DNA from: an uncultured Veillonella sp.
GTDB taxonomy: Bacteria > Bacillota > Negativicutes > Veillonellales > Veillonellaceae
Direction: 5' to 3'
Assembly (NCBI GenBank): GCA_900538355.1
Contig: UPXS01000007.1
Location: 49,780-113,779, forward strand
Length of the DNA stretch: 64,000 bases
Shown: positions 23,433 to 32,813 of the stretch, piece after piece
Numbering within the stretch: position 1 is the stretch's first letter
Layout: each line of letters opens with the position of its first letter
The notes under the pieces: generated by a model
Told to the model about the DNA's origin: nothing
The model's database searches: none
Seen by the model: only the letters and a program-made list of their open reading frames with translations
Translations under genes and position numbers: made by a program

Positions 23433-23879
23433 TTGCGAGTAAATAAAAAGAACTGGCTAACTGACCCAGATAATTTATTGCGTGCAGAAGGTTGGGCTCG
23501 TGATGGCCTTACTGATGAGCAGATAGCAAAAAATATAGGTATTTCAATCAAAACTTTGTATAACTGGAAAAAGGATTCCTTACCTTTTTTACAGTCCCTT
23601 AAAAGAGGGAAGGAAGTTATTGACCTTGAAGTCGAAAATGCATTACATAAACGTGCTATGGGTTACGAATATGAAGAGAAAACATACGAGAATGGAAAGC
23701 TCGTTAAAGTTGTAAAGAAACAACAGCCCCCAGACGTTACAGCTCAAATATTCTGGCTAAAGAACCGCAATCCTGAAAAATGGAGAGACACGAAGAACAT
23801 CGATGTCAAAGGTGAGCTTACAGTATCTGCTATGGATAAATTGAAAGCTGCACGGGAGAGAGCTAATGGAAAAACATGA
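23433..23879 (+). CDS. terS: Terminase small subunit
   Basis: TerS recognises phage DNA and regulates TerL during packaging. The 148-residue protein has an N-terminal helix-turn-helix (DEQIAKNIGISIKTLYNWKK, residues 28-47), a central helical region (NALHKRAMGY) and the ending typical of this type (VTAQIFWLKNRNPEKWRD). It starts at TTG 23433, 8 bases after GAGGTG. It overlaps the large subunit gene by 14 bases. Confidence 0.88.
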   Translation: MRVNKKNWLTDPDNLLRAEGWARDGLTDEQIAKNIGISIKTLYNWKKDSLPFLQSLKRGKEVIDLEVENALHKRAMGYEYEEKTYENGKLVKVVKKQQPPDVTAQIFWLKNRNPEKWRDTKNIDVKGELTVSAMDKLKAARERANGKT

Positions 23880-25317
23880 TGAGTTAATTGAGGCATTAGG
23901 CGCTCTTACACATGATCCGTTAGCATTTGTATACTTTGCCTACCCTTGGGGAGAGCCGGGAACTCCATTAGAGAATATGGAAGGGCCCGATGAATGGCAA
24001 ATACAAATTTTAAAAGACATCGGCGAACAATTAAAGAAAGGTAAGTCATTACAAACCGCCATTCAAGAGGCGGTAGCATCTGGCCATGGTATCGGTAAGT
24101 CTGCACTGATATCATGGCTTATTCATTTTGCCATATCTACTCATGAAAATACTCGTGGCGTAGTTACTGCTAACACAGAAGGTCAGCTCCGAACAAAAAC
24201 ATGGCCAGAACTTAGCAAATGGCACAATATGTTCATTGCTAAAGAGTTGTTTACGTATACAGCCACAGCAATTTTTTGTAGTGATAAAGACTATGAAAAG
24301 ACATGGCGCATCGATGCCATTCCTTGGAGTAAGAACTCCCCTGAATCATTCGCAGGTCTACATAACCAAGGCAATCGGATATTAGTTCTATTTGATGAAG
24401 CCTCGGCGATTGATGATGTCATTTGGGAAGTTACTGAAGGGGCTCTTACAGATGCTAACACTGAAATCATTTGGTGCGCATTTGGAAACCCTACTCGTAA
24501 TAGTGGGCGGTTCCGTGAATGTTTTCGGAAATATAGGAAGTTCTGGAATACATATCAGATTGATAGTCGTACCGTTAAGATTTCTAACAAAGCTAAGATT
24601 GAGGAATGGTTAGAGGCTTACGGTGAAGATTCTGACTTCTTTAAAGTTCGTGTTCGCGGTGTATTCCCTTCCGCATCAGATTTGCAGTTTATCTCTACTG
24701 AAATTGCGGATAAGGCACAAAAGCAATCGTATAAGCCGGGAGCATTTGACCATTTACCTGTAATCATTGGTGTGGATCCTGCATGGACCGGTTCAGACTC
24801 TTTAGAAATAGTAATGCGTCAAGGCTACTATATGAAATCGTTGGCGTCGATTCCTAAGAATGACGATGACTGGCGTATGGCTCAACTCATCGCTCAGTTC
24901 GAGGACGAATATAAAGCTGATGCCGTATTCATTGATATGGGATATGGAACAGGTATTTACAGTATCGGTAAGCAATTAGGCCGCAAATGGCGGTTAATTG
25001 AGTTTGGCGGTAAGAGTAATGACCCTGTATACCTCAATATGAGGGCTTACATGTGGGGCCAGATGAAAGAATGGCTTCGTGAGGGTGGTTCTATTCCACC
25101 AAATGACCAAGCCTTATACGATGATATCGTAGGGCCTGAAGCGATCATTGATAAAAATGGTCGCATTCAGCTTGAAAGTAAAAAAGATATGAAAGACCGA
25201 GGGTTACCATCTCCGAATAAAGGGGACGCCCTCGCCTTGACCTTTGCTGCGCGGGTCGTTAAAAAAAGCGAAACAGGCAATAGGATTGTAGCTAATACGA
25301 GTTACAATCCTTTTTAA
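23866..25317 (+). CDS. terL: Terminase large subunit
   Basis: TerL is the ATP-driven motor and nuclease that packages DNA into the prohead. Visible in its 483 residues are the Walker A-like SGHGIGKSA (72-80), the Walker B LVLFDEAS (D177, E178), and the RNase H-like nuclease with GVDPAWTGSD (D304), DAVFIDMGYG and the final acidic motif KGDALALTFA. Length is typical. The start overlaps terS. No residue loss is seen, so packaging should work. Confidence 0.93.
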   Translation: MEKHDELIEALGALTHDPLAFVYFAYPWGEPGTPLENMEGPDEWQIQILKDIGEQLKKGKSLQTAIQEAVASGHGIGKSALISWLIHFAISTHENTRGVVTANTEGQLRTKTWPELSKWHNMFIAKELFTYTATAIFCSDKDYEKTWRIDAIPWSKNSPESFAGLHNQGNRILVLFDEASAIDDVIWEVTEGALTDANTEIIWCAFGNPTRNSGRFRECFRKYRKFWNTYQIDSRTVKISNKAKIEEWLEAYGEDSDFFKVRVRGVFPSASDLQFISTEIADKAQKQSYKPGAFDHLPVIIGVDPAWTGSDSLEIVMRQGYYMKSLASIPKNDDDWRMAQLIAQFEDEYKADAVFIDMGYGTGIYSIGKQLGRKWRLIEFGGKSNDPVYLNMRAYMWGQMKEWLREGGSIPPNDQALYDDIVGPEAIIDKNGRIQLESKKDMKDRGLPSPNKGDALALTFAARVVKKSETGNRIVANTSYNPF

Positions 25318-25339
25318 TTGTAGAAAGTGAGGGATAAAG

Positions 25340-25522
25340 ATGTGTATGAAAGGTGCATCTGCTAACTATACACCACCTGCTCCGGCTCCGACTGTTCAAG
25401 CGAATATGAGCAATCAGACTGGTGAGGAAATGGCAGAAACTAAACGCAAATTTAAACGTGGCTTTGAATCTACTATCTTAGGACCAACTGGAAGTGGTCA
25501 AAAATCAATTTTAGGGGGATAG
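25340..25522 (+). CDS. Small proline-rich phage protein
   Basis: A 60-residue protein starting MCMKGASANYTPPAPAPT, low in complexity, with a basic centre (KRKFKRGF) and a C-terminal STILGPTGSGQKSILGG. Small proteins with this ILG-type ending commonly lie between terL and the portal gene of short-tailed phages. It follows a GTGAGGG site. Role unknown; may be a minor head component. Confidence 0.55.
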   Translation: MCMKGASANYTPPAPAPTVQANMSNQTGEEMAETKRKFKRGFESTILGPTGSGQKSILGG

Positions 25523-25523
25523 C

Positions 25524-27251
25524 ATGGCGGAAATGGAATCTTTACTGGCTAGACAACCTACAGAAGGTGTTAAGCCTGTTAGGCGTGATTATACGAAGTT
25601 GAGAAAGAAATTTTCGCAACTATTTAATGCGCAGCAACGATACATAAATAAGTGGAAGCAGTTACGTGACTATCAGTTGCCGTTCATTGGTCAGTTCGAT
25701 GGTGAAGAAGACCAGTCGGAACCTTACAACGGTAAAATACTAAATCCTGTAGCTTGGGAATCCTGCCAGATATTCGCCAGTGGCGTCATGAGCGGCTTAA
25801 CGCCTCCGAGCCGTAAGTGGTTTAAGCTAACGATGGAAAACATCGACGTAGCAGCGAATAGCCAAGTTGCGGAATTATTGGATGAACGTGAAGAGATCTT
25901 GTATGCGGTCCTCGCTAAATCCAATTTCTACAGCGTAGTTCACCAAGTATACATGGAGTTAACCATGGGGCAAGCTCCTATGGGGATATTCGCTGATAGT
26001 GAATCTGGTGTTCGCTTCACATCGTATCCAATAGGCACCTATGCCATTAGCACTAACAGCAAGGAAACCGTAAATATCTTTGGCCGTAAATACAAAATGA
26101 CAGTTGATCAGATTGTCGAACAATTCGGATATGAGAATTGTCCGGATAACATAAAGAATATTTACGACAATGGAAATAGCTTGCAACAGTCATTCACAGT
26201 CAATTGGTTGGTTGAGCCTAACAAAGACCGTAAGGATAAGTTAGGACGTCGCAATATGCCGTATTCGTCCATCTACTGGGTTGAAGGTAGCAATAGCGAT
26301 GAAGTTTTGTATCATGGTGGCTTTGAAGAGTGGCCAATTCCAATTGCTCGGCATACGTCAATGGACTTGAATGGTTACGGCAAAGGGGCCGCATGGTTCG
26401 CTCAACCAGATTCACAAATGCTGCAGAAATTAGAATTTGATTATCTAACAGCCGTTGAGTTAGGGGTTAAGCCTCCTATGCAAGCACCATCTGATGTCAT
26501 TAGTACGGTTAACTTATATCCGGGCGGTATTACGGAAATTGAGGGACAACATAAAGTTGAACCGATGTTCGCAGTTCAATCCAATCTTCAAGATATTCAA
26601 AATAAGATTGCAGTAACAGAGGATTCGATTAAGAGAGCCTATAGTGCGGATTTATTCTTGATGCTAGACCAAATCGACAAGGGCCAGATGACGGCTCGTG
26701 AGGTAATGGAACGCACGCAAGAGAAATTACAGCAATTAGGCCCTGTGGTTGAACGGTTACTATCTGAGTTCTTGAATCCAATTATTGAACGTGTGTATGC
26801 GGTCCTAGATCGTGCCGGTGTGTTTCCACCTGTTGAGGATGAGGAACTTCTAGACCAATTAAATGGCCAAGAGGTGAAGATTGAATATATCTCGCCACTA
26901 GCGCAAGCGCAAAAGATGAGTTCATTGGTTAACATTGAACAGTATTTTGCGTTCATCATGTCTTTGGCACAGGCTAATCCTAACATCGTTAACAAATTCA
27001 ATTTTGAGGAAGCGGCCAATACATACGGAGTTAACTTGGGCGTACCTGCTAAGATTATTCGCTCGGATGATGAGTATCAAGAAATCTTGGCACAGCAAGC
27101 ACAGGCACAAGCTGAACAGGAACAGCAACAACAACTTATGCAAGCGGCCCAATTGGCACCGGGAATGGCGCAAGCGGCCAAGCAAGCGACAGACGCCGCC
27201 AATGATGGCAATCCTGCATTACAGAGTTGGCTAGGAATGGACGGTGTTTAG
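25524..27251 (+). CDS. Portal / head-to-tail connector (T7 gp8 type)
   Basis: The 575-residue protein belongs to the head-tail connecting family of podoviruses (PF12236 type): an N-terminal LFNAQQRYINKWKQLRDYQLP region read in parts, VASGVMSGLTPPSRKWFKL-like FASGVMSGLTPPSRKWF, the WVEG strand, LEFDYLTAVELGVKPP, and a C-terminal helix. Twelve copies form the portal ring through which DNA moves. The last 60 residues are Gln-rich (QAQAEQEQQQQL). It starts 2 bases after the previous gene. Confidence 0.9.
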   Translation: MAEMESLLARQPTEGVKPVRRDYTKLRKKFSQLFNAQQRYINKWKQLRDYQLPFIGQFDGEEDQSEPYNGKILNPVAWESCQIFASGVMSGLTPPSRKWFKLTMENIDVAANSQVAELLDEREEILYAVLAKSNFYSVVHQVYMELTMGQAPMGIFADSESGVRFTSYPIGTYAISTNSKETVNIFGRKYKMTVDQIVEQFGYENCPDNIKNIYDNGNSLQQSFTVNWLVEPNKDRKDKLGRRNMPYSSIYWVEGSNSDEVLYHGGFEEWPIPIARHTSMDLNGYGKGAAWFAQPDSQMLQKLEFDYLTAVELGVKPPMQAPSDVISTVNLYPGGITEIEGQHKVEPMFAVQSNLQDIQNKIAVTEDSIKRAYSADLFLMLDQIDKGQMTAREVMERTQEKLQQLGPVVERLLSEFLNPIIERVYAVLDRAGVFPPVEDEELLDQLNGQEVKIEYISPLAQAQKMSSLVNIEQYFAFIMSLAQANPNIVNKFNFEEAANTYGVNLGVPAKIIRSDDEYQEILAQQAQAQAEQEQQQQLMQAAQLAPGMAQAAKQATDAANDGNPALQSWLGMDGV

Positions 27252-27560
27252 ATGAAGACAATTAAAGATTATATGCGAGAGCGTGATATTAAAGCGCTTA
27301 ACCACGTACTTAGCACAGAGCTAGGTAGGTGGTTTTTTTGTTGCTTGATGGATCGCTCAGGCATATTAAAGCAATCGTTCACTGGCAACAGTGAGACATA
27401 TTTTAACGAAGGAAGACGCAAGGTAGGGCTGTTATTCCATGGGGACCTAAACAAATTAGGCGTCGATGGAGTTAAACAGTACCACCAAGCACAGCTCGAA
27501 TATATCGGGCAACAAGAATATTTTAATAGTTTAGTCGAAAAGGAGAAACAAAATGGCTGA
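27252..27560 (+). CDS. Bbp19-like phage protein
   Basis: The 102-residue protein matches the Bbp19 type found right after the portal gene in BPP-1-like phages: LGRWFFCCLMDRSGILKQSF, NSETYFNEGRRKVGLLFHGDL and a final helix with YHQAQLEY. Its role in the head is not settled. It begins directly after the portal stop codon (stop at 27249-27251, ATG at 27252) and overlaps the scaffold gene by 8 bases. Confidence 0.75.
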   Translation: MKTIKDYMRERDIKALNHVLSTELGRWFFCCLMDRSGILKQSFTGNSETYFNEGRRKVGLLFHGDLNKLGVDGVKQYHQAQLEYIGQQEYFNSLVEKEKQNG

Positions 27561-28203
27561 TGACAATATGGGTGCTAACAATAACATGACTGGCAATGAA
27601 CCGGGCGCAAATCCGGACCTAAACAATCCTACGCCACCTACTGAACCACCTGCAGAACCGAACAGTGAAGGTAATACGAAATCTGTTTTAGGCGGTGATA
27701 ATACACCATCTACTGAACCAACGGTTTATGACTTCAAAGAGGTGTTCCCTGAAGGTACTGAGCTTGATGAAACTGTATCTGCAGATTTTAGTAAATTGCT
27801 TAACCAAGTCGGTGCTACACAGGAACAGGCCGTTGAACTAGCTAAGTTTGGCAGTCAATACGCACAGAACATCTTAACTGCTTATCAAGAACAGCAAGAA
27901 CAAGCGCTTGTTGAAAAACACCAAGAGGATTATGAAAACGCCAAAAAAGAATTAGGCGGCAAATTCGATGAAACTGTAGCTTTGGCAGGTAAAGGCATTG
28001 AAGCACTAACCAAAGCGGTACCTGAATTACGTCAATTGTTGGTTGATAGTCATATCGACAACAACATCAACATGATTAAGGTATTTGCTGCTGTTGGTGA
28101 AATGGTTCAGGAAGACCCGGGTGTGGGCAATTCTAAAGGCAGCCACGAAATTACAAACGAACAACAATTGGCTGAATCTATTTATGGCGATATGAAGAAA
28201 TAA
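27553..28203 (+). CDS. Scaffolding-type protein
   Basis: A 216-residue protein. The first 65 residues are disordered and rich in N, P and E. Then comes a predicted helical part (DFSKLLNQVGATQEQAVEL, YQEQQEQALVEKHQEDYENA), and the last third has ITNEQQLAESIYGDMKK, typical of podovirus scaffolding proteins encoded just before the capsid gene. It would guide capsid assembly and then leave. The call relies on position and composition. Confidence 0.75.
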   Translation: MADDNMGANNNMTGNEPGANPDLNNPTPPTEPPAEPNSEGNTKSVLGGDNTPSTEPTVYDFKEVFPEGTELDETVSADFSKLLNQVGATQEQAVELAKFGSQYAQNILTAYQEQQEQALVEKHQEDYENAKKELGGKFDETVALAGKGIEALTKAVPELRQLLVDSHIDNNINMIKVFAAVGEMVQEDPGVGNSKGSHEITNEQQLAESIYGDMKK

Positions 28204-28214
28204 GGAGAAATTAA

Positions 28215-29198
28215 ATGGCAATTGGAACATTAAATCCTACTCTACTTGATGTAGCACAACGTGTAAAAGGTGATGGTCATCTCGATAAAATTGTTGAAAT
28301 GATGAACCAAACAAATGAAATTTTAACTGATATGACAATGCTTGAAGGGAATCTTCAAACTGGTAATATGACTACTATTCGTACTGGTTTACCAAAGGCA
28401 ACTTGGCGGTTATTCAACAGCGGTGTAAATCAAGACAAATCCAAAACAGCACAAATCACGGATGCCTGCGGTATGCTTGAGGCTTATGCAGTTGTTGACC
28501 GTAAATTGGTGGATATTTCTAACAATGCTGCTGAATTCCGCTTGCAAGAAGATCGTGCATTCTTGGAATCTATGAACCAAGAAATGGCATCTACTTTATT
28601 CTATGGTTCTAAATCTGAACCTGAAAAATTTATTGGGTTAGCACCACGTTACAATGATAAAACTGCTCGCTCCGCTGAAAACCTTCTTGATGCAGGGGGT
28701 ACCGGTAATCAATTGACTTCTATTTGGCTTTGCGTATGGGGCCCTAATACTATGTATGGGTTCTATCCTAAAGGTGGTAAAGCTGGCTTCACAATGGAAA
28801 ATGATGGTGTAGTTGATGCACTTGATGGTGAAGGCAAGAAGTATAAAGCATATCAAACTCATTATTCTTGGGATTTGGGTTTAACAGTCCGTGACTGGCG
28901 TTATGCTGTTCGTATTGCGAACATTGATGTATCTAAACTTACAAAAGATGCATCTGCAGGCGCTGACCTTATCGACTTGATGATTGATGCGGAAGAAAAA
29001 ATCCCTAACCTTGGTATGGGTCGTCCAGTTTGGTACATGAACAAAACTGTTCGTGGTTTCTTACGTAAACAACTTAACAAAGGTCACCAATATCAAACTG
29101 CAGCAGGTAAAGAACCGGGGAAAATCGTTGTTGATTTCAATGACGTTCCAGTACGTCGTACTGATGCATTAATTATTGGTGAGCAACAAGTTAAATAA
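28215..29198 (+). CDS. Major capsid protein (Bbp17-like, HK97-type fold)
   Basis: This 327-residue protein matches the major capsid family of BPP-1-like phages: start MAIGTLNPTLLDVAQR, then ILTDMTMLEGNL, the ATWRLFNSGV segment, VVDRKLVDI, and a C-terminal GRPVWYMNKTVRGFLRKQL and GKIVVDFNDVPVRRTDA. It follows a strong GGAG site. High codon quality relative to neighbours fits heavy expression. The next gene encodes the matching cement-type protein. Confidence 0.88.
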   Translation: MAIGTLNPTLLDVAQRVKGDGHLDKIVEMMNQTNEILTDMTMLEGNLQTGNMTTIRTGLPKATWRLFNSGVNQDKSKTAQITDACGMLEAYAVVDRKLVDISNNAAEFRLQEDRAFLESMNQEMASTLFYGSKSEPEKFIGLAPRYNDKTARSAENLLDAGGTGNQLTSIWLCVWGPNTMYGFYPKGGKAGFTMENDGVVDALDGEGKKYKAYQTHYSWDLGLTVRDWRYAVRIANIDVSKLTKDASAGADLIDLMIDAEEKIPNLGMGRPVWYMNKTVRGFLRKQLNKGHQYQTAAGKEPGKIVVDFNDVPVRRTDALIIGEQQVK

Positions 29199-29215
29199 TA
29201 GGGGGTAACCAAGTC

Positions 29216-29575
29216 ATGATGATTGATAAAGAAAATGTATTTTTCTGGAAGAAGGCTATTACAGCTAACACAAACTCTGAAGTAGTAATGAATGGTGAAG
29301 GGGGCGACGCTGTTGTCGCTCCTTGGCTTGTCATTCGTATTGATGCAGACGTAACCGGTACAGGTTTATTCAATGTCTATACTTCCGATAAGGAAAATAT
29401 GGCTGATGCTAAATTGTTGACCGGCGTTACACTTCCTGCTAATGCTAAAGCAGGCGAAGAACGCGTAATGCGCATTCCAGCTGGAGCGAAAAAATTTATT
29501 CGCATCAATGCTAATAATATGACTGCGGGTACTATTACCGCATTCCTTACATTTGATACGAATATTGCTCGATAA
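29216..29575 (+). CDS. Bbp16-like capsid cement protein
   Basis: A 119-residue beta-rich protein, placed directly after the major capsid gene like Bbp16 of BPP-1. Visible segments are VFFWKKAITANTNSE, WLVIRIDADVTG, FNVYTSDKENM and the ending ITAFLTFDTNIA. It probably binds the capsid surface to stabilise it. Start choice between the two first ATGs (29216, 29219) is open. Confidence 0.7.
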   Translation: MMIDKENVFFWKKAITANTNSEVVMNGEGGDAVVAPWLVIRIDADVTGTGLFNVYTSDKENMADAKLLTGVTLPANAKAGEERVMRIPAGAKKFIRINANNMTAGTITAFLTFDTNIAR

Positions 29576-29587
29576 GGTGGTGTAACA

Positions 29588-29848
29588 ATGTTAGTAACAA
29601 CTAAACAAAAAATGTATCTAACGATGCACGGCCTTGTTGATAAAGGTGAAACAATTGATATTCCGGAAGATGTGATTAATGATTTCGGAAAAGATTGTTT
29701 TGAATTTGTAGGTGAAGTAAAGCCTAAAGGTAATGAAACTAAACCTACTGATGAAAATACTGGTGACGAAAATCCACCAGATGAAAATACTGGTGACGAA
29801 AAGCCTAAGAAAACAAGCAAAAAGAAAACCGATACTACGGAAGAATAA
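29588..29848 (+). CDS. Small phage head-region protein with acidic repeats
   Basis: An 86-residue protein: a short folded N-terminal part (MLVTTKQKMYLTMHGLVDKG, IDIPEDVINDFG) followed by a low-complexity tail carrying two copies of DENTGDE and ending in KKTSKKKTDTTEE. The tail comes from a 30-base tandem DNA repeat. Small head or head-completion proteins often lie here. Function unknown. Confidence 0.6.
   Translation: MLVTTKQKMYLTMHGLVDKGETIDIPEDVINDFGKDCFEFVGEVKPKGNETKPTDENTGDENPPDENTGDEKPKKTSKKKTDTTEE
29750..29802. repeat. Tandem 30-base repeat inside the 29588 gene
   Basis: A 23-base stretch beginning GATGAAAATACTGGTGACGA occurs at 29750-29772 and again at 29780-29802, identical in both, with period 30 (10 codons). 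It encodes the duplicated DENTGDE tail and is prone to slippage. Confidence 0.85.
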
Positions 29849-29901
29849 GGGACAATATGAGGGGTGCTTATGCATCCCTCTATTACCATATAGGGGGAAC
29901 C

Positions 29902-30495
29902 ATGACACCTACTGATATTTGCAATCAAGCACTCGCATTAATTAATGCAGGACTACTTTATTCGTTTGAAGAAGAAACAGAGCAAGGCCGTCAATGTCGT
30001 ATGCAATATGACCCAACTAGACAGTTGGTATTACGGCAATTTGAATGGAATTTTGCTCGAAAAAATGAAAGATTGGTATTATCCGCACATAAAATTAATG
30101 GGTGGAATTATGTATATGCGTATCCGGAACGATGCATTCGGATATTAGGAGTTATTCCACAAGGCGATCGCTTCCATGCGGAATCGCAACCGGAATATAA
30201 CATATTTAATATTGGAAATAACAAAAAATGCATAGTGAGCGATGTGCCACTAGCATTCATTGATTATATATATGATGTAACAGATTTAGACGTTTGGGAT
30301 TCCATATCTTTGTATATGCTGCAGTGTAAATTGGCTAGTGCATTAGCTATGCCACTTACTGGTGATAGAGGATTATTTGACCAAGCATACAAATTGTATC
30401 AAGCTGCAGTTCAAGAGGCAAAAGGTATGAACGCCAAGGAACGTAAGCAAGATACAGTGTACATATCTAGCTATGTGAAAGCGAGGGATTGGTAA
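29902..30495 (+). CDS. Tail tubular protein A-like (T7 gp11 type)
   Basis: The 197-residue protein starting MTPTDICNQALALINAG has the signature of tubular A/adaptor proteins: LALINAG, RQCRMQYDPTRQLVLRQFEWNFA read in parts, YAYPERCIRILGV, and a helix with LASALAMPLTGDRGLFDQ. It joins the portal to the tail nozzle. The ATG at 29902 follows AGGGGG; an upstream in-frame start at 29857 is rejected. The stop overlaps the next ATG. Confidence 0.85.
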   Translation: MTPTDICNQALALINAGLLYSFEEETEQGRQCRMQYDPTRQLVLRQFEWNFARKNERLVLSAHKINGWNYVYAYPERCIRILGVIPQGDRFHAESQPEYNIFNIGNNKKCIVSDVPLAFIDYIYDVTDLDVWDSISLYMLQCKLASALAMPLTGDRGLFDQAYKLYQAAVQEAKGMNAKERKQDTVYISSYVKARDW

Positions 30496-32813
30496 TGGGT
30501 AATCCTATCTATATATCACAATTGGCATTTACAACTGGTGAAGTATCACCGGATGTATCGAGCCGCTTTGATTTAGAGCAATATAAAAGTGCTTTATTAG
30601 AGGCGGAGAATGTAGTTATTCGTCCATATGGAGCCGTTGCCAAACGTCAAGGAAGCCAATATGTAGGGCAAGTTAAATATAGTGACAAGCCAACACGATT
30701 ATTTGAATTTACTACAAATACTAACAATTCCTTCATGCTCGAGTTTGGCGACAAATATATTCGTGTGTGGAACTACGGAGTTTATACAGGCATTGAAGTT
30801 ACAACTCCTTTTATTAGCGATATATTGTTTGATTTGAACTGTAGCCAATCTGGTGACGTTATGTTCATCTGTAGTGGGAAATATCCGATACAGACACTAT
30901 CTCGGTATAGTGATACTGATTGGCGACTTGAAGCCTACAAGTTAACTGAACAACCGTATGACACAATCAATACAGACGTTAACTCTAACGTAACAGTAAC
31001 GGGTGATATGATACGTTCAAGTAAAGATCTATTCAATGCTGATATGGTTGGAATGGTTATGCAACTAGGCTATTTTGTTGCGGCCGTTCATACTAAAAAT
31101 ACTGGGACAGTAGTTGAAAAGAAAGAAAAACGTTCATTTATGGGCGGCTTTAATAAATGGAATGAGTACAACAACATTAATTACAATGTAGAATCCTACT
31201 CCACAGACCAAGACCTAGCTTGGAAATTTACAACGCATGGGACATGGACTGGTACCGTAAAACTACAAATCACCACAAATAATGGGACGACTTGGAAAGA
31301 TTACCGTACATACTCCTCTAACAATGACTATAACGTAACCGATGCCGGAAAAATTGAACCGAATGCAAAGCTACGCATTCAATCAGATATTAAAAGCGGT
31401 GAATGTAATGTTGACCTTTCAATTCTTCCATACACCACATGGGGCATTGTCGAATTTAAAGAATTTGTAGATGCTAAAACCATGAAGATTAATATCTTGA
31501 ATGGTATCGTTGAAAACGAAGCTACTTCTAAATGGAAGATGGGGAGTTGGGGCCGTAGCAACGGTTATCCTAAATTGTGTACGTTTTATCAAGACCGCTT
31601 TGTGGTGGCCGCTACCAATAAAAACCCTAATTATATTTGGATGAGCCGGACTGGTGATTATCCAAACTTTGGCGTTGAAAAGGTAGAAGGTACTATTACA
31701 GACGATAGCTCAATTACCTTACCGGTGATTAATCGCAAAATGTACGAGATTCGCCATCTTGTACCAGCTAATGATCTAATCATTCTTACAAGCGGTAATG
31801 AATGGATTGTAAGCGGCGATAAAACGATTACTCCTACCAATTGTAATTTAAAAACACAGACGCAACGAGGGGCCTTATCATGTGAACCACAGTTCATAGG
31901 TAACCGCTGTGTATTCGTACAGGAACGTGGCGGCACTGTTCGTGATATGGGGTATAGCTATGAATCCGATAACTATACAGGGCAAGACCTCACGTTATTT
32001 GTTAAAACACGTGTTAGAGGGTATTTGACTATAACCAGTGCGTATGCGCAGGACCCGGACAGTATTATTTATTACATCAGAAATGATGGGGAGATTAATT
32101 GCTTAACGTATATACCAGAGCAAAAGGTATATGGTTGGTCACATTTTGTGACCAATGGTAAATATCTATACTGTGAATCCGTGTCTGAGGGTGAACAAGA
32201 TAGCTTGTATACGCTTGTTGAACGTACATTACAAGGCAAGAAGGTAAAATGTATCGAGCGTATGGTGCCGCTATATTCTGATGATGTGAATGTATTCCTT
32301 GATTGCTATGTAGAATTTAAGTCGAGTAATACAATTGATAGCATTAACATTCCTCATTTGAGTGGTCAAACTGTGCAAGTAGTGATTGATGGTAAACAAC
32401 AACCGGATGTGGTTGTACCAGATGATGGTTTATTACAATTAAACGTCAGTGGTAGCAATATTAAAATTGGATTACCGTTTACCTCTAAAATTCGTGTGCC
32501 ATCGGTAGAAATGCAAATGCAAGATGGAACATTACAAGGGCGTGTAGTAACTGTATCAAGAGTAGTATTGCGAGTTTATAAATCCTTTGGTGGTAAAGTT
32601 GGCCGTACATTTGACAAAATGGATGATATTACATTACCACCGAATGAACTATTTACTGGCGACAAGCCTGTAATTTTACCTAAAATGGGGACAAATTATT
32701 CAACAGATACATCGATATGTATTCAGCATAGTGATCCATTCCCATTTAATTTATTGTCAATAACTCGCATAGTTGAAATTGGGGGAGGATTAAGGGATGT
32801 TCCGGGATTATAA
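30495..32813 (+). CDS. Tail tubular protein B-like (nozzle)
   Basis: A 772-residue beta-rich protein. The start, GNPIYISQLAFTTGEVSPD, then LEAENVVIRPYGAVAKRQGS read in parts, and NPNYIWMSRTGDYPNFG, mark the tubular B/nozzle protein of short-tailed phages. It would form the tail tip to which fibres attach. The ATG at 30495 overlaps the previous stop; an in-frame TTG at 30489 is less likely. Confidence 0.85.
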   Translation: MGNPIYISQLAFTTGEVSPDVSSRFDLEQYKSALLEAENVVIRPYGAVAKRQGSQYVGQVKYSDKPTRLFEFTTNTNNSFMLEFGDKYIRVWNYGVYTGIEVTTPFISDILFDLNCSQSGDVMFICSGKYPIQTLSRYSDTDWRLEAYKLTEQPYDTINTDVNSNVTVTGDMIRSSKDLFNADMVGMVMQLGYFVAAVHTKNTGTVVEKKEKRSFMGGFNKWNEYNNINYNVESYSTDQDLAWKFTTHGTWTGTVKLQITTNNGTTWKDYRTYSSNNDYNVTDAGKIEPNAKLRIQSDIKSGECNVDLSILPYTTWGIVEFKEFVDAKTMKINILNGIVENEATSKWKMGSWGRSNGYPKLCTFYQDRFVVAATNKNPNYIWMSRTGDYPNFGVEKVEGTITDDSSITLPVINRKMYEIRHLVPANDLIILTSGNEWIVSGDKTITPTNCNLKTQTQRGALSCEPQFIGNRCVFVQERGGTVRDMGYSYESDNYTGQDLTLFVKTRVRGYLTITSAYAQDPDSIIYYIRNDGEINCLTYIPEQKVYGWSHFVTNGKYLYCESVSEGEQDSLYTLVERTLQGKKVKCIERMVPLYSDDVNVFLDCYVEFKSSNTIDSINIPHLSGQTVQVVIDGKQQPDVVVPDDGLLQLNVSGSNIKIGLPFTSKIRVPSVEMQMQDGTLQGRVVTVSRVVLRVYKSFGGKVGRTFDKMDDITLPPNELFTGDKPVILPKMGTNYSTDTSICIQHSDPFPFNLLSITRIVEIGGGLRDVPGL

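Noticed and set aside
29377..29928. Antisense 183-codon frame over the Bbp16-like gene and its neighbour
   Set aside because: Repetitive Ser/Phe/Val sequence mirrors the tandem repeat on the plus strand; no start signal.
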